A stretch of 64,000 nt of DNA, from positions 3,689,501 through 3,753,500 of the forward strand of contig NZ_CP106679.1 in the NCBI RefSeq assembly GCF_025502585.1, given 5' to 3'. The notes below the pieces were generated by a model. The model saw nothing but the letters and a program-made list of their open reading frames with translations. It was not told where the DNA came from and made no database searches. Within the stretch, counting starts at the first letter, position 1. Every line of letters begins with the position of its first letter. The position numbers were made by a program, and so were the translations under genes. Shown here piece after piece: positions 12,701 through 23,909 of the stretch. This DNA is from Reichenbachiella agarivorans. GTDB lineage: Bacteria > Bacteroidota > Bacteroidia > Cytophagales > Cyclobacteriaceae.

Positions 12701-15700
12701 CCCAATCCTAATGTCAACAATGTCCTGCTAGATGCCTCAGACGTATGTTTTGGTGCTGATGCAGAAATCGTTGTTACTGGTAGTTTGGCAGATGGTTCTT
12801 ATGTAGTCAGCTACGATTTATCTGGAGCCAACACAGCAGTTGCGCAGACGACTTCATTGGTCATAACGAGTGGAACAGGCATGGCCTTGATACCAGCAGC
12901 ACAGTTGACCAATACTGGCAATACTACTTTCAATTTCCTCAGTGCTAGCAACGACAGTGGTGAAAATTGCCTGTCAACTAAAAATGCAAATACCAGCTTC
13001 AATGTGCTCAATGATCCTGTTTTGGCTTCCGAGGCGTTGACTGCTCCACAAGTATGTATGGGAGAGACTGTGTCTATTGACTTGACTGGTTATCAAACAG
13101 GATTTGACTACTATTTAGAACGAGACAGTGACAACCAAGCGGTTTCTTCTGTACTCAGTGATGCAGATGCTGTAGGATCTATATTGACATTTGACATCAA
13201 TCCTACCCCATTGACGACTACCACATACAATTTGATCGCATACGCGAATCAATCAGTAGTCAACTGTAGTGCTGTCAACCTCTTGTCTACTACCGCTACG
13301 GTAGTACCCGTGCCAGCTACCCATACAATCGATGTAGAAGTAGATAAAAATGCGCTATGTGCAGGAGAAACAGTTACCATCAGCCTAGACAATGCAGATG
13401 CCACAGTATCCTATCAACTACAAGCCAATAAGATCAATGTAGCAGGTGCTGTGATTGCAGGCCTATCTGGTGCTCAGGCATTCCCTGCGCAAAGCCCTAC
13501 GAGCAGCACAGTCTATCGTGTCACGGCTACACCTTACGTAGGGGGTAGCACCACATGTGATGTACACCTACTGGCTGACACAGAAAGTGTGGTTGTAGAA
13601 GGCCCTGTTACTTTTGACACACAGCCTGTTAGTGCCTCTACTTGTGATGGTGAAGACATTCAGTTTACAGCCGTGGTTTCCAACCCTAGCGGTACGACTG
13701 TTTACCAGTGGCAAGAAAGCACCAATGGTGGAAGTACTTTCAACAATCTAACCAATGGAGTCATTTATCAAAATGTCGATACACAAATACTAACAATCGC
13801 GGATGTCACAGGTCTCGATGGCAACTTATACAGATTAAATGTCACAACAGCAGAATGTGATTTCAACTCAGATCAAGCCGAATTGAGTACATTCCCTACA
13901 CCAAATGCCACTACTGTAGCACTCTCCAGTAGTGATATTTGTCAAGGCCAAGACGCTACCATTGGCATCAGTGGTACTTTGATAGATGGGAGATACACGA
14001 TCAATTACAGTGTGACTGGGGCAGGTACTAACAACCACGTCCAAATCGTCACCTTCTCTAGTGGAGACGGTACCGCCAACTTGGTGATTCCTACTGCTCA
14101 AATCCCAGATGTAGACAGCTATTCTGTTGACATCAATACCATAGGGTACGATTTTGGTAGCTGTGGACAAAGCCCAACCACGGCTCCTACCGTGTTTGAG
14201 GTAGAAGCTGTACCTGATGTAACCAACTTTGCAATCAACATCGATGATATATGCAACGATGTGAATGCAACCGTGACCATCACGGGCAGCAGCTTGAGCA
14301 ACAACATCTTTGATGTCAACTACACACTTTCAGGAGAAAATACTGGAAGCTTTACTTCACAAGCAAGCATAGACGGATCAGGCAATGGTAGTTTCGATAT
14401 CCTAGAATCCAATCTACCCAACGAGGGTACTACAGTAGTCACAGTAAATAGTGTGGCAGCTACCAACGGACAATCATGTGCGGTCACTGGACTCAATGCT
14501 ATTGCTGATTTCTACATTGCTCCAGACCCTAATATCAGCAATCCTAAATTGACGGATCCATTCGTCTGTCAAGGTGATGATACAGTGATCAAAATGACCA
14601 ACTCAGAGGTTGATGTTTCTTACCAATTGCGCAATGATGCTGGAGATGCCAATGTAGGTTCACCCGTCATCGGTACTGGTGGTACAATCACTTTTGCAAC
14701 GATCTCTTCTTTGGGATCTACCACTGTGTACAATGTACTAGCTACACCGAGTGGTGGATTCGGTACTTGTGTCAATAGTCTGGAAATAACAGATAAGGCA
14801 ACAGCTACAGTTATTTCTACTCCGATAGACAAAACCATAGTGAGCAATGAACCAGAAACATGCTCTGGTGATCTAGTAGCAATCACCGTACAAGCAACTG
14901 AAAATAACGTCCGGTACGAGTTGTTCAATGACTTGACAGGGACAGCTATTGCGGGTCAAGTATTCTTAGGAAATGGAGCAGACCAATCATTCAATGACAG
15001 TCCATTGGACAACATCGTCTATCAAATCAAAGCAACCCCGAATCAATTGAATAGCAACAATGTAAGTTGCGCTACTGAAATCATGACTGACAACCCAGTT
15101 GTGGTTGTAGATGGGCCGATTGAAATCACCACCCAACCTACGGATCAATATACATGTGATGACAATGTCAGTATATCCGTAGTAGCCAACAACCTGGGAG
15201 CAGGCACACTCTCCTACCAGTGGTACCAAGGAGCATTGGCGTTATCTAACTCGGGAGATTATACGGGCATCAATACCAGCCAACTAAATATCGGCGCAGC
15301 TTCTTCCCATGATGGAGAACAGTACTCGGTGGTCGTTACCATCGGGACAGAGTGTACACTCTCCTCTGATGTTGTGACACTTTATTCAAGAACAGCCCCA
15401 GATGCTACTGACCTTGCTACCAGTACCGCAGATATATGTTTGGGATCAAAAGCAAAAGTAAATGTAACAAGCCAATTGACGGCAGGCACATACACCTTCA
15501 CATACAAACTCAACGGCGCAAATACAAGCAGTGGAAACCATGTCAATGCGACTGTAAATAGCAGCGGCAATACTTTCTTCTTAGTCCCAGAAAGCTTGCT
15601 GACTAACACGGGCATTACAGTGGCAACCATCACTGATGTCAATTATACGGCAGGCATGGAATGTATCACCTCAGGTTTGTCTGCTACTTCTGCCTTTGCC

Positions 15701-18700
15701 GTACAGAGCATACCGAATACCACTAATTTTGACATGGATATTGCCAATGTATGTTTGCAGGAAAATGCTACAGTCGATATCAGCAGTGAGTTAGCAAATG
15801 GTGATTACCTTCTCTCTTACACTCTCTCTGATGCTAATGTTGGTAATTATACCAGTGCAATCAGAATCAACAGTGGAGATGGTTCGGGTGTACTGACCAT
15901 ACCAAGTAGTCAATTGAGCAATCCTGGCAGTACTACATTAAAAGTGACACAAATCAACAATGATGGAGGTCAAAATTGTGCGATCACAGACAACAACGGA
16001 ATTGCCGAGAGCAGCTTTGAAGTAGAGGAAATCCCAGTAGTTGCGGACTTGAGTGTACAGGTCAACAACATCTGCCAGGGTGAAAATGCTACTATTCAAA
16101 TCAGTAGCACTTTACCAGCCAGTGATTACCAACTGTACTACACCTTGTATGGGTCAAATGCAGTTGCGGGTTCGCAGACCGTAACTTTCGCAGCGGATGG
16201 ATCTGCCAGTATGCAAGTAGAAGCTAGCAAATTGAGCACTCCAGGTGAAATGACATTTGTACTCACCACGGTTGCCAAAATCAATGGCAATTTATGTCGT
16301 GTCAGCAGTCTAGGAATGGCTGACAAGTTTACCATCGAAGACTTACCAGTTATCAGTGGAATGGCACTATTGACCAACAATACTTGCGAAGGTGAAGCGA
16401 CAACAGTTACCCTGACCAGCAACTTGATCAACGGTACTTATGAGATCACCTATCAGTTGTTGGGCTCCAATGTCGTGGCTCAAACTACAGCCATAGGTAG
16501 TGTGAGTGCAGGCAATGGTAACGTTAATATTCCACTGCCAGCATCATATGTGGTCAATCCTGGACTTACCACCATTGATATCTCGCACATTAGATTCACC
16601 GATGGCAAACTTTGTGGACAGGATGTCAATGTACAAGGCACCTTAGAAATATTAGAAAAGCCATACCCTATCAACACACAAATCAGTATCGACAATGTTT
16701 GTGCAGGATCAGATGCTACAGCTGTAGTGACTTCTAGCAGTTTAAAGGAAGGTCAGTACAAAGTCACATACAACATCACTGGGCCTATCAATAGCTATGC
16801 ACAAACTGATATAATTGATGTAGTAGCTGGAAATTCATCATTTGAGATTGAGGAGAATCTAATTTCTCAGGTTGGTGACTATTTGATCTCCTTTACTCAA
16901 ATCAACTATACCTCTGATTTGGCATGTGAAGTAAACATTCTTTCCAACAGCACAGCATTTGCAGTCAATGACAGTCCTGACTTGTCTGCACTGGCACTGA
17001 CTGTCGAAAGCCCAATATGTCGCAACAATGCGCCTAGCTTGATATTGAGTGGATTGGAAGCAAGTACCAGTTATACCATAATGTATGACAACAATGGAGT
17101 CATAGAATCTTCCAGCATCCTAACGGATGCTTCTGGAAGTGCAACCGTTCCAACCAATGCTATCACACAAGATGCACACTACAAGATCATCAGCGTAGCA
17201 TACAGTGACGGAGATACCAATTGTGCGACTTTCATCAACATGACAGCTGTGACCTCTGACGTAGGATGTAGACCCATCAGTCAAAATGCTAGCGTTGATG
17301 GTTTGGAAGATAACCTCACTGTATTCACCAATGCAGACTTTTATTTCGAAGACCCAGATGGAGATGCTTTCAAAGGAGTAGTGATAGTGACCTTGCCTAC
17401 CAAGGGATTATTATTCTACTCGGGAGTAGTGGTCACTGCATCAGATGTAGTGACTGCAACAGCCTATCCTAACAGAGCATTGTTTAGGTATCTGCCTAAA
17501 TTCGATGGCAATGGTAGCCCGTTTGATTCTTTCACATTCAAGGTCAAAGACGATTCCAACGATCCAAACACAGAGTTGAGTGCCAGTGCCTACACGATGG
17601 AAATCAACATCGCCAAAGTAGAAGACGCACCTGAAGTAGCCAATGTGATCAAAAACACTGATGAAGAAACAACATTGACCTTCAGTACCGCCGACTTTAC
17701 CTCCAATTTTACAGACTTAGAAAATGAGCCCTTGACAACCATTCGTTTCGAATCGATACCAACGGCGTTTGAAGGAAGTCTACAATTGGGTGCCGGTGCG
17801 ATCGGTGTAAATCAGGAAATCCCTGTGGCACAAATCCCACAGATCACCTTTACACCTACTACCAACTTCAATGGTCAGGTGAGATTCAAATGGAATGGTT
17901 CGGATGGTACCTACTATGCCAACGATGCAGCAGATGTCATCATAGTAGTCAATCCCGTCAATGATGCACCTATAGCCATAGACGATGCTTATAATTTGAA
18001 GCTCACTCAAAGCAACTATATCAGTGGAGATGTAAGCATCAATGATTCTGATCCTGAAGGTGACCCCATGATATTCCAAGTGATAATCCAACCACTCAAT
18101 GGAGTAGTAACGATGGATGCCAATGGCAGTTTCACCTATACACCCAACCAAGGTTACAACGGTGAGGATAGCTTTACCTACGAGGTATGTGACAACCCTC
18201 CTGCTCCACTATCCAGTCTATGCAGTCAGGCAATGGTGGACATTGCTATATTGGCTACTCTCCTAGACAGCGATGATGACGGCATCCTAGACATCATTGA
18301 GGTAGGTCCTGATCCTTCCAATCCATTGGATACAGATGGAGATGGTGCTCCTGATTACTTGGACAAAGATGCCGACAATGATGGAATTGCTGATTTCTTC
18401 GAATACAAAAACACTGATTTTGGTATCACTGGTAGAATCCTATCTACAGAAAATATCTTGATCCCACTAGACAGTGATGGAGATGGTGTCCCTGATTACC
18501 TCGATACTGATTCGGACAACGACAATGTCCCTGACATGATCGAAAGTGGCAACCAACTCCCATCAGGGGTGGATGCCGATGGCAATGGTATCGACGATGT
18601 CTATGATGTGCCAGATGGCAGCTTTACCAATAGCTTGTCCAGAGACCCTAGAGACACTGATGTAGATGGTATCAGAGACTACGTGGACATAGATGATGAC

Positions 18701-19645
18701 AATGACAGCATCTTGACCAAACTCGAAAGTGTAGACGGTGATACAGATCCAACCAACGATGATACGGATGGAGACTCATTGGCCAACTACCTAGATACCG
18801 ATGACGATGGTGACAATGTCCCCACCATTCTTGAAGACATCGATGGTGATGGTAGTCCGCTGGATGATGATTCGGACAAGGACGGCCTTGTCAACTACCT
18901 CGACAATGACGATGATGGAGACTGGGTATTGACTATCAATGAAGACATCAACACTACAGGAAGACTGGTGGAAGCTACCTACCCATGGTTCAATGCTGAT
19001 GGTGTGACTTGGGCTCAGGCAGATGGTGATCCTACCAACGACGATACGGATGCAGATGGAATTCCCAACTACCTGGACACAGATGATGATGGTGATGGTA
19101 TCCCAACACAACTGGAAGACATCAATGGCAACCAAAATCCTCAAGATGATGATGAAGACAAGGACACCAAGCCCAACTATCTCGATGATTCAGATGATGA
19201 AGATGGAGATGGAAAACCTGACATAGAAGAATGTGATCAGGAAGCTTCCAATGGAGAAGGATTGCCTTGTGATTGTGATGGAGATGGAATCCCTAATTTC
19301 ATCGATGCATTCGACGACTGTGATGGACCTCTTTTGGTCATCCCTAATGTCTTCACCCCTAATGGTGACGGCTCTAATGACACTTGGAGAATCCCACTTA
19401 TAGACAACGATGGTGCTGACGGTAGTACCAACTATTCTAACAACGAAGTACAGGTATTCAACCGATGGGGAACCAAAGTATATGAGGGTAAAAACTACAA
19501 CAATGAATCTGTAGTTTGGGACGGTACAGCCAATACTGGTCTGGGATCGGGAGGAAAAGAATTGCCTGATGGCACTTACTTTTATTACATCACCATACAG
19601 GGTGAAAGTGAAATTTTGTCGGGCTTTGTAGTGATCAAGAGATAA
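3749..19645 (+). CDS. Giant PKD-repeat surface adhesin, T9SS substrate with gliding-type C-terminal domain
   Basis: A 5298-residue secreted protein, probably a cell-surface adhesin related in layout to SprB-type gliding adhesins. A Sec signal peptide (residues 1-19, ending VFSVFSQ) is followed by about 13 PKD-like modules to about residue 1300, each marked by a WDFGDG-type motif (for example near residues 330, 704, 796 and 1270). From about 1320 to 4420 comes a long run of roughly 90-120-residue Ig/PKD-like modules beginning with short Cys-containing motifs such as ICLGEDA or VCEN. Cadherin-like modules with VNDAPI follow at about 4450-4830, then Asp-rich thrombospondin type 3 Ca2+-binding repeats ([12 protein letters not shown] type, about 4840-5187), then a C-terminal domain with [17 protein letters not shown] and [10 protein letters not shown], the CHU_C/gliding-associated type B T9SS signal. 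One unbroken frame of 15.9 kb. It overlaps the downstream porP/sprF gene by one base (TAATG), so the export partner is translationally coupled. Confidence 0.93.
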   Translation: MTKPLILLLLVLQVFSVFSQSAEFTTDLTNNENCGPTSVNFQIVDPTGITLYDWDFGNGEIHGTTANPGTTYLNPGIYTVTLVINGGAETSVQTITIFAEPEPEFVVVDNGGNSCINSTFDVEFDYTGQVPVGGGEIVQWQWDFGNTKPPTTLLASEGNNGDITYTYDSYGTYNVVVAVLDINGCEEAYFLPSAVKIYPEPVSDFDIDYAEDCNFPLDLVLTNTSTDPLSSISQYQWTVTNTANSTVLKTSTEENPTITLPSASDYEISLKVINSPGNCSNTSTQSVSFVPNTASFTTDKTEICIGETVAFTDTSVDGLGGTPTEYTWDFGDGSSSSEASPTHTYASAAGSPYTVSLEVVFSNGCQETNTQTDLVTVVNTGTPAITVSQDELCDREEITFTATAGGTNYIWDFDYDGMTPDFDQQSANNTVSYLYINEGIYDVFLRIVNAQGCIAETIYSSIKVEFPQPEIEFIDGQDGCVGVVGNFSAAGSTNNLPTGSNAIINYSWDFDGNGSIDQSSASSEAVNIPYNSEGIFDIELTIETEDGCTASILYEDSVSRGYAPTASFDASKTTECVDTGISFTNSSTLNGLSTFPIDSVIWDFGDGTVVSGDPTTNPGLNNPSHAYSDDTEDGSPAIGYTVSLTVFSNGCESNVATENIIITYPVARFNYPDLGQCFANNELIFTAINGSSLSEGVDQYRWDFGDGVLEPGPSSSDYTIGSDPSTTHMYERFGDYTVTLYVKNNTSGCEDSFSALIPVTFGIPNFTATDTEVCYGTDQVRFVNLSVSVSSTPTYTWDFGDGANPATFEGSSPPRVIYDTPGLKEVTLTMDESNGCPQKSITKTDFIDVRGPLVDFSISSDNADPNVQCLDTEENLTFQSTSTANGNTNINWLWNFGEGANPATTNANNENPIDVTYGTPGLKTVSLTVTDDGGCVITEAKEDEIIIPNPVADFKIEDGNKCTTETIQFTNQSTTSGLSNLVSWEWDFGADATPATFSGETPGSVVYSTIGTKTISLTVTNANGCMDIYTEDVIIYEANASFPAINEAGCAPVEVTFTDTSVDAVAWLWEFGDNFNSTSTDQNPVFNYVYPGTYDVTLTTTSAGGCEETITQIAAVIVDGPQYDDFSYTINQPCIGTSPQPEATFTITGLEDTKILRLDFGDGTTIYETTFIDPLNPNGGNPVVVSHTYAVLGTFKPKLTLEDDPANVEACGAFVFVPEVPDLIISQNPEPHFTSSSVNSESCENVNISFQDQTQQDGGLIDSRYAITDWLWDFGDGATSTTQNPSHTYAAAGDYEVSLTITTQLGCIGTATQSIVIVGELADDTPPASTTICAGQTPTLDANIPTGGETADPYIYLWQTSSNQSTWSAAAGTNDQEDYQVQASSPSDQNTSYYRRKTQSLNCVVYSGTFTVITDPETLPGTLSSDTDECYGSNNGTLTLNTYRGSVVDWESDTDIAFGSPTSLGNTASTYDYSNLVQTTYFRAQVQSGVCSAQYSNTVTITIQDEIVGNTIDSDIDECSDTDPGTISATAVSGGAGAGTYSYQWQQSSDDSNFSDISGATSETYSPGILTTTMYYRRVVSSIGAITCSNTSASMAINITQAPKTDLTVTADPVCDDEDALIVIANSEDGYSYEILDTDNSNNVVATGTGNGGNLSISIPEASLPNGESTFNFIVEATNGICVRDFPLNSLDINAIPDLGLDVNDAGDVCNGNDGEVTIVNAQTGYFYEVQDTDNGNTTVASGTGAATDLDLSIPSAALPGSGTFHYRIAVQNGACGKILSETGSFDIIPTPDNSLAVSDPVVCEETLPRNIDIIVSNTVSGVNYQLREDLGDINVGAAQEGTNGDLTFTIAAPEVTTIYNVLATAVPLDGTGSSCQGIELSNKSTVTIIPIPNLDYTLSDPTVCENENADVELSNSDLDVLYTIQLEGGAAATGPVTQLEGTGTSLTFTVTTTGNQNYQVSAQSTITGDDGLCNTFVLNDLGIVSVVPKPETGAGLVINDFEYCEEATPSDLVFSVSNSELDVNYSIKAQGDPGYIQTGLAGNGGKINFDPISAPTVTTIYEVYATAAPLADAGSCPDYLLVDQGIVTVAPIPSEKTLSDPFICIGDGGTITLTDSEPNVEYQLMLSDESLVGLPQAGTGSDLSFAISIVTNTQFKVRATSTLIPNCASIVLTDVSNATVIPRPDASVGFSASTQNTCEGEVITFTIDTQADVNYQVQKNDVDFGSVIEGDGTSLEFMDSPSASSVYSVIATPATQDSNGSLCGEVELTKSIGVIIVGPIVFDEQPVDQTLCSGTSTHFSALVSNEGDGGTPELQWQVSTDGISFSDLSEGGVYAGTQTENLVITNTTGLDGNTYHLIATLGSCSETSDPAVLNTAAIPDLTAFETVVDDICLGEDAQVTVTGLADGLYNFTYKVTISNTVTARVASNITATGGTATFSVAANLITNPGNNSFFITKVDYATGQGCGVSSLAEDNFIIFPLPITSGMSIVADDICHGSDATVDLLGNLVDGSYTLTYDLTGNNTATGLTAVVATVGGESSFVISSTNLTNTGTTGIAIKKVQYTTDQLCATTQVNANTQFDIISSPNSSTPMMDDIVICEGNSGIIVLHNSEVGVNYQLRNDSDNSEIGLPQPGNGADINFQVMPSAATTYNVWATSSLIGATCSGVELTSTAEASIIDTPNADLEVLSSTNSACYGDDATITIADTELGVNYQLQANGVNVDGFVITGNGTDQSFSGVPSTSAVYTVIATPNTLDSDLLACNSVQLLDAIPIQVQGPIVINTQPKNITICSDEESVSFSAEVVNNGDGGTPIYKWQSSPDNSTFQDINDGLVYQSTQTQTLQILDNAGLDGTYYRLSISTSQCQLYTDAALLTITGLPDVDNLSLSTANICVSQDLIVDFTSDLLEDEKYLFVYTLTGSNYYGPEEIEVTVSSGNGSGTFVIPSEQITKKGPTILTITEVDFTTGQECSVFGLNVTSVFQVEPNPNVNNVLLDASDVCFGADAEIVVTGSLADGSYVVSYDLSGANTAVAQTTSLVITSGTGMALIPAAQLTNTGNTTFNFLSASNDSGENCLSTKNANTSFNVLNDPVLASEALTAPQVCMGETVSIDLTGYQTGFDYYLERDSDNQAVSSVLSDADAVGSILTFDINPTPLTTTTYNLIAYANQSVVNCSAVNLLSTTATVVPVPATHTIDVEVDKNALCAGETVTISLDNADATVSYQLQANKINVAGAVIAGLSGAQAFPAQSPTSSTVYRVTATPYVGGSTTCDVHLLADTESVVVEGPVTFDTQPVSASTCDGEDIQFTAVVSNPSGTTVYQWQESTNGGSTFNNLTNGVIYQNVDTQILTIADVTGLDGNLYRLNVTTAECDFNSDQAELSTFPTPNATTVALSSSDICQGQDATIGISGTLIDGRYTINYSVTGAGTNNHVQIVTFSSGDGTANLVIPTAQIPDVDSYSVDINTIGYDFGSCGQSPTTAPTVFEVEAVPDVTNFAINIDDICNDVNATVTITGSSLSNNIFDVNYTLSGENTGSFTSQASIDGSGNGSFDILESNLPNEGTTVVTVNSVAATNGQSCAVTGLNAIADFYIAPDPNISNPKLTDPFVCQGDDTVIKMTNSEVDVSYQLRNDAGDANVGSPVIGTGGTITFATISSLGSTTVYNVLATPSGGFGTCVNSLEITDKATATVISTPIDKTIVSNEPETCSGDLVAITVQATENNVRYELFNDLTGTAIAGQVFLGNGADQSFNDSPLDNIVYQIKATPNQLNSNNVSCATEIMTDNPVVVVDGPIEITTQPTDQYTCDDNVSISVVANNLGAGTLSYQWYQGALALSNSGDYTGINTSQLNIGAASSHDGEQYSVVVTIGTECTLSSDVVTLYSRTAPDATDLATSTADICLGSKAKVNVTSQLTAGTYTFTYKLNGANTSSGNHVNATVNSSGNTFFLVPESLLTNTGITVATITDVNYTAGMECITSGLSATSAFAVQSIPNTTNFDMDIANVCLQENATVDISSELANGDYLLSYTLSDANVGNYTSAIRINSGDGSGVLTIPSSQLSNPGSTTLKVTQINNDGGQNCAITDNNGIAESSFEVEEIPVVADLSVQVNNICQGENATIQISSTLPASDYQLYYTLYGSNAVAGSQTVTFAADGSASMQVEASKLSTPGEMTFVLTTVAKINGNLCRVSSLGMADKFTIEDLPVISGMALLTNNTCEGEATTVTLTSNLINGTYEITYQLLGSNVVAQTTAIGSVSAGNGNVNIPLPASYVVNPGLTTIDISHIRFTDGKLCGQDVNVQGTLEILEKPYPINTQISIDNVCAGSDATAVVTSSSLKEGQYKVTYNITGPINSYAQTDIIDVVAGNSSFEIEENLISQVGDYLISFTQINYTSDLACEVNILSNSTAFAVNDSPDLSALALTVESPICRNNAPSLILSGLEASTSYTIMYDNNGVIESSSILTDASGSATVPTNAITQDAHYKIISVAYSDGDTNCATFINMTAVTSDVGCRPISQNASVDGLEDNLTVFTNADFYFEDPDGDAFKGVVIVTLPTKGLLFYSGVVVTASDVVTATAYPNRALFRYLPKFDGNGSPFDSFTFKVKDDSNDPNTELSASAYTMEINIAKVEDAPEVANVIKNTDEETTLTFSTADFTSNFTDLENEPLTTIRFESIPTAFEGSLQLGAGAIGVNQEIPVAQIPQITFTPTTNFNGQVRFKWNGSDGTYYANDAADVIIVVNPVNDAPIAIDDAYNLKLTQSNYISGDVSINDSDPEGDPMIFQVIIQPLNGVVTMDANGSFTYTPNQGYNGEDSFTYEVCDNPPAPLSSLCSQAMVDIAILATLLDSDDDGILDIIEVGPDPSNPLDTDGDGAPDYLDKDADNDGIADFFEYKNTDFGITGRILSTENILIPLDSDGDGVPDYLDTDSDNDNVPDMIESGNQLPSGVDADGNGIDDVYDVPDGSFTNSLSRDPRDTDVDGIRDYVDIDDDNDSILTKLESVDGDTDPTNDDTDGDSLANYLDTDDDGDNVPTILEDIDGDGSPLDDDSDKDGLVNYLDNDDDGDWVLTINEDINTTGRLVEATYPWFNADGVTWAQADGDPTNDDTDADGIPNYLDTDDDGDGIPTQLEDINGNQNPQDDDEDKDTKPNYLDDSDDEDGDGKPDIEECDQEASNGEGLPCDCDGDGIPNFIDAFDDCDGPLLVIPNVFTPNGDGSNDTWRIPLIDNDGADGSTNYSNNEVQVFNRWGTKVYEGKNYNNESVVWDGTANTGLGSGGKELPDGTYFYYITIQGESEILSGFVVIKR

Positions 19646-20604
19646 TGAGAAAGTTAAAATCAAATATCATTCCTAGACTAGTGATCCTGTTGTGTATCAT
19701 GATGACCGGTGCATCCACTTATGCTCAGCAACAAGGTATGTTCACACAGTACATGTTCAACGGATTGGCAATCAACCCTGCCTATGCAGGTAGTCACGAG
19801 ACCTTGAGCTTGACAGCTCTCACTCGCTACCAGTGGGTAGGTTTTGATGGTGCTCCTAACACACAGTCCTTCTCAGCCCACGCCCCATTCAAGAAGGATC
19901 GTATCGCACTGGGTCTACAATTGTACAATGACAACATCGGGGTGTCACAGACCTTCTCGACATTTGTCTCGGCAGCTTACCGAATCAACTTTGAGAAAAG
20001 CACTTTGTCTTTGGGTTTACAACTAGGTTTTAGCAGTTTCAAATCTGATGTCACTTCTTTGAATCCTGTCTATGATTTCAATGATGTAGCCTTGAGTCAA
20101 AATGTCAACGAACCCTTCAAGCCCAACATGGGATCAGGGGCATACTACTACTACTCTGATAGATTCTATGTGGGTTTTTCTATGCCGATGATGTTTAATC
20201 AGACGATCAATTCATTTGATATTGATGATTCTAACTTGAGTTACAAAAGCGGTCAGGCCAAACGACACATGTTCCTGACGGGCGGTTATGTATTTGATTT
20301 GAATACACATTTCAAATTGAAACCTAGTGTGCTTCTCAAGTACGTCGCTGGTGCTCCCGTATCGGTAGATATCAATACCAACCTTCTCATAGATGAAGTC
20401 CTTTGGGTAGGTGTATCCTATCGCAACGGAGAGAGTGTAGACTTTCTCTTGGAGTTACAGATAACCAGTGGATTGAGGTTTGGATATGCCTATGACTACA
20501 TCCTCAACGATATCAACAACGTCAGCAATGGCTCACACGAACTCATGCTCAATTATCGCATAGAGTTCAAAAAAGACAACATTACTTCGCCGAGATATTT
20601 CTAA
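19645..20604 (+). CDS. PorP/SprF family type IX secretion system membrane protein
   Basis: A 319-residue outer-membrane beta-barrel of the PorP/SprF family. In Flavobacterium, SprF is needed for secretion or surface anchoring of its partner adhesin SprB, and genes of this family usually sit next to the giant substrate they serve. Seen here: a signal peptide (about residues 1-27, ending TYAQQ), the family hallmark GMFTQYMFNGLAINPAYAGS just after it, alternating hydrophobic strands, and an aromatic C-terminus (SPRYF). The ATG overlaps the stop of the giant adhesin gene by one base, and the next gene starts after 3 bases. Role inferred: dedicated partner for the 5298-residue protein. Confidence 0.93.
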   Translation: MRKLKSNIIPRLVILLCIMMTGASTYAQQQGMFTQYMFNGLAINPAYAGSHETLSLTALTRYQWVGFDGAPNTQSFSAHAPFKKDRIALGLQLYNDNIGVSQTFSTFVSAAYRINFEKSTLSLGLQLGFSSFKSDVTSLNPVYDFNDVALSQNVNEPFKPNMGSGAYYYYSDRFYVGFSMPMMFNQTINSFDIDDSNLSYKSGQAKRHMFLTGGYVFDLNTHFKLKPSVLLKYVAGAPVSVDINTNLLIDEVLWVGVSYRNGESVDFLLELQITSGLRFGYAYDYILNDINNVSNGSHELMLNYRIEFKKDNITSPRYF

Positions 20605-20607
20605 GCT

Positions 20608-22632
20608 ATGACACAGTCTATCCTAAAGTACACCCTTTTACTCTCTCTGACGATTGTTCTTGTGCTGCCTATTCAGGCACAATATGCCAACCTGAAGTAT
20701 GTAGGAAGTTCAAGTGAAAAGAAAGGAGATATAGAAATGGCCAATGAATCCTACATGGCCGCCATCAAATATTACAAATATGCGCTCCAAGAAGACTCTA
20801 CCAACACGAGCGCAACCTTGAAACTGGCCAGATGCTACCGCAGAGTCAATGACAACCTCAAAGCAGAACCTCTGCTCAGGGAGTTCATAGGGCAGCTGTA
20901 TCAAAGCAAGGGAGCACAAGTCTCAGCAGACTCTGGCTTGTATGTTTCTGACTCCACCAAAGCCTTTTTGTACTATGAATTCATAGAGGCCTTGGCAAGT
21001 AACAAAAAGTATGACGAAGCATCCTATTGGTACGAACGCTACAAGGAACTCAATCACGCCAATCCTGAGCAATTCGCCAGATTAGAAGCCTATGCCCAGT
21101 ACACAGACTTCTACAAAGACCAAAAGTACTACAGCGTATCCCATCTCTCCAATGCACCAGATCGCTCAGACTTTGGTCCTGCCTATTACAAGGACGGCTT
21201 TCTTTTCGTCTCTGACAGACATGAAAAAGTAATCGTACGCAGCAAAGCGAAGGAAAACAGGATGGACTATTTTGACATCTATTATACCAGCAAGAGACCA
21301 GACGGAGGCTTTGTCACACCCAAACTTGTGAGCAAAAAAGCCAACAGTATGTACCACGAAGGACCACTTTGCGCCTACCTCAATGGCTCCAAGGTAGCTC
21401 TGACCCGAAACAGTCTAAATGAGAAAAAGAAAGTCCTCAGAAGGGAATCGGATCAAGTCAACACCCTCAGCATCTACTTTGCTGAATTAGAAGACAATGT
21501 GATCCAAAACGTCACCTCCTTCCCTTACAACAGCTCAGAGTACAACAATGCCTACCCAGCAGTAGCAGAAGACGGCTCATTCATGATCTACTCTTCAGAT
21601 CAGCCTGGCGGATATGGTCTGTCTGACCTCTATATTACCTATTGGAAAAACGATGGATGGACAGAACCTAAAAACTTGGGACCAGAAATCAATACCTCAG
21701 AACGTGATGTCTTCCCATCCTTGAATGGCAACATACTCTATTTTGCCTCCAATGGCCATCCAGGTCTAGGTGGACTGGATGTGTACAAAACAGTACTAAA
21801 TGGGGACAAGGTAGGAACAATCAAAAATGTAGGTGCACCTGTCAACTCCAACAAAGATGACTTTGGCCTCATCACCAAAACAGGTAAACAAGGCTACTTT
21901 GTTTCCAATCGCCGCAACGAACTCAATGACGTAATCTATAGCTATGAGTACACCAAGAAAAACGATGACAAACTCATCGCCTTTGTCTATGCCGTGGATT
22001 CGTCCTACCAGCAAACTGATTCAGTGACCAACGAAGAGCTACCCTACAAAGTACTCAGCAATGCCTCTATCAATGTCGTGGATACACGGCTCAACAGCTT
22101 CTTGGCACCTATAGAAGTCCGAAACGATACGTTTATCTATGTCCTCGATACTGGGGTGGAATACTCCGTGATAGCCGCCAAGCAACAATACTTCACCAGA
22201 AAAATGACCTACCTCTCAGGGAGTGAATTGAATGGAGAGCTAGACTGGCCTATCCCGCTAGACTCGATGGAAGTGGGCAAAACCATGGTACTGCATGACA
22301 TTCTTTATGATTTTGACAAAGCCACCTTGCGAGACTCTTCCAAGTTCCAGCTCAACTACCTAATCGTGATGCTCCAAGACAACCCTACGATGAAGGCAGA
22401 GTTGCATTCTCATACCGATTCGAGAGGATCAGAATCCTACAACCAGCGTCTCTCACAGCGTCGAGCGCAATCTGTCGTGGATTATATGGTCAATGCTGGT
22501 ATCAACGAGGACCGTCTTGTCCCTGTAGGATTTGGAGAGTCTAAACCGATCATTGACTGCTCAGACGGAGACTGTACAGAAGCCAATCACCAACTCAACC
22601 GACGGACCGAACTACTGGTCACGGATTTGTAG
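20608..22632 (+). CDS. OmpA family protein with TPR and PD40 repeats (PorE-like)
   Basis: A 674-residue envelope protein. After a signal peptide (ends IQAQ, about residue 25) come TPR-like helices (about 25-185), then PD40/WD40-like beta-propeller blades (about 190-440; repeated FVSDR, YSSDQPGG, YFASNGH motifs), a linker, and a C-terminal OmpA peptidoglycan-binding domain (about 565-674) with LYDFDKATL, SHTDSRG, LSQRRAQSVVDYM and VGFGESKP. The order TPR, PD40, OmpA is that of PorE and similar T9SS-associated proteins that tie the secretion machinery or its substrate to peptidoglycan. It is third in a tight operon with the giant adhesin and PorP/SprF, so it probably anchors that surface complex. 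Confidence 0.9.
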   Translation: MTQSILKYTLLLSLTIVLVLPIQAQYANLKYVGSSSEKKGDIEMANESYMAAIKYYKYALQEDSTNTSATLKLARCYRRVNDNLKAEPLLREFIGQLYQSKGAQVSADSGLYVSDSTKAFLYYEFIEALASNKKYDEASYWYERYKELNHANPEQFARLEAYAQYTDFYKDQKYYSVSHLSNAPDRSDFGPAYYKDGFLFVSDRHEKVIVRSKAKENRMDYFDIYYTSKRPDGGFVTPKLVSKKANSMYHEGPLCAYLNGSKVALTRNSLNEKKKVLRRESDQVNTLSIYFAELEDNVIQNVTSFPYNSSEYNNAYPAVAEDGSFMIYSSDQPGGYGLSDLYITYWKNDGWTEPKNLGPEINTSERDVFPSLNGNILYFASNGHPGLGGLDVYKTVLNGDKVGTIKNVGAPVNSNKDDFGLITKTGKQGYFVSNRRNELNDVIYSYEYTKKNDDKLIAFVYAVDSSYQQTDSVTNEELPYKVLSNASINVVDTRLNSFLAPIEVRNDTFIYVLDTGVEYSVIAAKQQYFTRKMTYLSGSELNGELDWPIPLDSMEVGKTMVLHDILYDFDKATLRDSSKFQLNYLIVMLQDNPTMKAELHSHTDSRGSESYNQRLSQRRAQSVVDYMVNAGINEDRLVPVGFGESKPIIDCSDGDCTEANHQLNRRTELLVTDL

Positions 22633-22681
22633 CTGAGCATTGCGGGTTGAGCCCCTCATCTTAGGCCATTAATAACAAAAA

Positions 22682-22717
22682 GTGCAACGACCATGCCCCC
22701 CAAGAGGATCGTTGCAC
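22682..22717 (-). terminator. Intrinsic terminator, probably bidirectional
   Basis: A 9-bp perfect stem GTGCAACGA/TCGTTGCAC (22682-22690 with 22709-22717). Read on the minus strand it is followed by a T-rich stretch (TTTTGTTATT), so it ends the sugar kinase transcript; the adhesin operon also ends just before it. Confidence 0.7.
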
Positions 22718-22745
22718 CTTCATTATATCCAGACTAGTCTATATC

Positions 22746-23744
22746 CTATCTAATGATCCGTCCTGAACTATCCCCCGACACCAGTTTCTCTACATCTGCA
22801 ACTGATACCATGTTGGCATCTCCCTCTATCGTATGCTTGAGCGCACAGGCAGCAATGGCAAAATCTAGCGCATGTTGATTACCTTCTTTGGTAAGCAGCC
22901 CATAGATCAGCCCCGCACAAAAAGCGTCTCCCGTCCCTACTCTATCTACAATGTGTGTCACGGAGAGTTCTTTTGTCTGGTAAATCTGTTGTCCATCCCA
23001 CATCATGCCACTCAATGCGTTGAGAGATGCATTGATCGAATCTCTTTTCTTATCTGCAATGATCTCAAGATTAGGAAAGGTCTTTTGGAAGTTTTTCATC
23101 AAATCCTCCTGCTCCATTTCTTCCGTTCCATCCGAGAAGAGAATCATTTCTCTTGTTCCAGTCATCAGCACATCGGTCAGCTCTATCAACTCTGGCAATG
23201 CCTCCTGCGGAGTTTTTCCGTATTTCCAAAGACTGTCTCTGTAGGTCAGGTCACAAGAAACTTTTACACCCATTTTCTTGGCTGCAAGTAAAGCTTGCTT
23301 AGTAGCAGCCAAGGTATTTTCTGATATGGCTGGTGTGATACCAGTCCAATGAAACCAATCCGCATCCTCAAATATTTCTTCCCAGTTGTAAACCGAAGGG
23401 TCAAGGTTGGCAAATGAGGAGTTGGCTCTGTCATACAAAACCGTACTACTGCGATGCACAGCCCCTCTTTCGTGAAAGTAAATACCCAAGTCCATCGGAC
23501 CATAAGTTACATAAGGAGTAGCAACCCAATGCCTTCTCAAAAATTGTGTGGCCGCTTTGCCCACCGTATTGTCGGGAAACTGTGTCACATGAAATGCCTT
23601 CAAATCAAAGTAAGCCAGTGAAATAGCGACATTAGCTTCTCCCCCTCCAAAAGTCAACTCCAAGGTTTCTGTCTGAGATATTTTGGCATAGCCAGGTGGT
23701 GTCAACCTCATCATAACCTCTCCAAACGTCACTACTTTTTTCAT
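22746..23744 (-). CDS. PfkB-family sugar kinase, probably 2-dehydro-3-deoxygluconokinase
   Basis: A 332-residue ribokinase/PfkB-fold kinase. The N-terminus has the substrate-side GEVMMRLTPPG and the glycine-rich FGGGEANVAISLA; the C-terminal ATP and catalytic signature DRVGTGDAFCAGLIYG (about residue 265-280) has the catalytic Asp. The LTPPG start and the LGIYFHERG segment are like KdgK enzymes, which phosphorylate 2-keto-3-deoxygluconate in uronate and Entner-Doudoroff type catabolism. The usual aldolase (KdgA) is not in the window, so the substrate stays an inference. It lies downstream of an aldo-keto reductase on the same strand with a 165-bp spacer that could fold (see 23813-23903). Confidence 0.85.
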   Translation of the reverse strand: MKKVVTFGEVMMRLTPPGYAKISQTETLELTFGGGEANVAISLAYFDLKAFHVTQFPDNTVGKAATQFLRRHWVATPYVTYGPMDLGIYFHERGAVHRSSTVLYDRANSSFANLDPSVYNWEEIFEDADWFHWTGITPAISENTLAATKQALLAAKKMGVKVSCDLTYRDSLWKYGKTPQEALPELIELTDVLMTGTREMILFSDGTEEMEQEDLMKNFQKTFPNLEIIADKKRDSINASLNALSGMMWDGQQIYQTKELSVTHIVDRVGTGDAFCAGLIYGLLTKEGNQHALDFAIAACALKHTIEGDANMVSVADVEKLVSGDSSGRIIR

Positions 23745-23812
23745 CTCAATATACTGTTTTGTATCAATGGAAACCTTAAATTCTATACTGCAATTTATAT
23801 TTAAAAAGAAAA

Positions 23813-23903
23813 AAGTGCCTCAAAAGCAAAAGAAGTTATCAAGGTAAAATCCTCGAAAACCTTGTTGCTCATTGCCGAGGTTCAATTAGCTTTTGCGACA
23901 CTT
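23813..23903 (-). ncRNA. Candidate structured RNA or terminator between aldo-keto reductase and sugar kinase genes
   Basis: Outer arms pair as AAGTG/CACTT (23813-23817 with 23899-23903) and CAAAAGC/GCTTTTG (23821-23827 with 23889-23895), separated by a 3x3 internal loop. On the minus strand the structure is followed by TTTTTTCTTTTT, a terminator-like tail. Inside, CAAGG/CCTTG (23840-23844 with 23860-23864) and CCTCG/CGAGG (23851-23855 with 23876-23880) interlock, so they form either a pseudoknot or alternative hairpins. It may simply end the reductase transcript, or control the kinase gene. No known RNA family recognised. Confidence 0.4.
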
Positions 23904-23909
23904 AATTGC

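Noticed and set aside
18791-19663. Minus-strand frames opposite the Ca2+-binding repeats and C-terminus of the giant adhesin
   Set aside because: They arise from the repetitive GAT-rich codons on the plus strand and show only low-complexity Ile/Val/Ser patterns.
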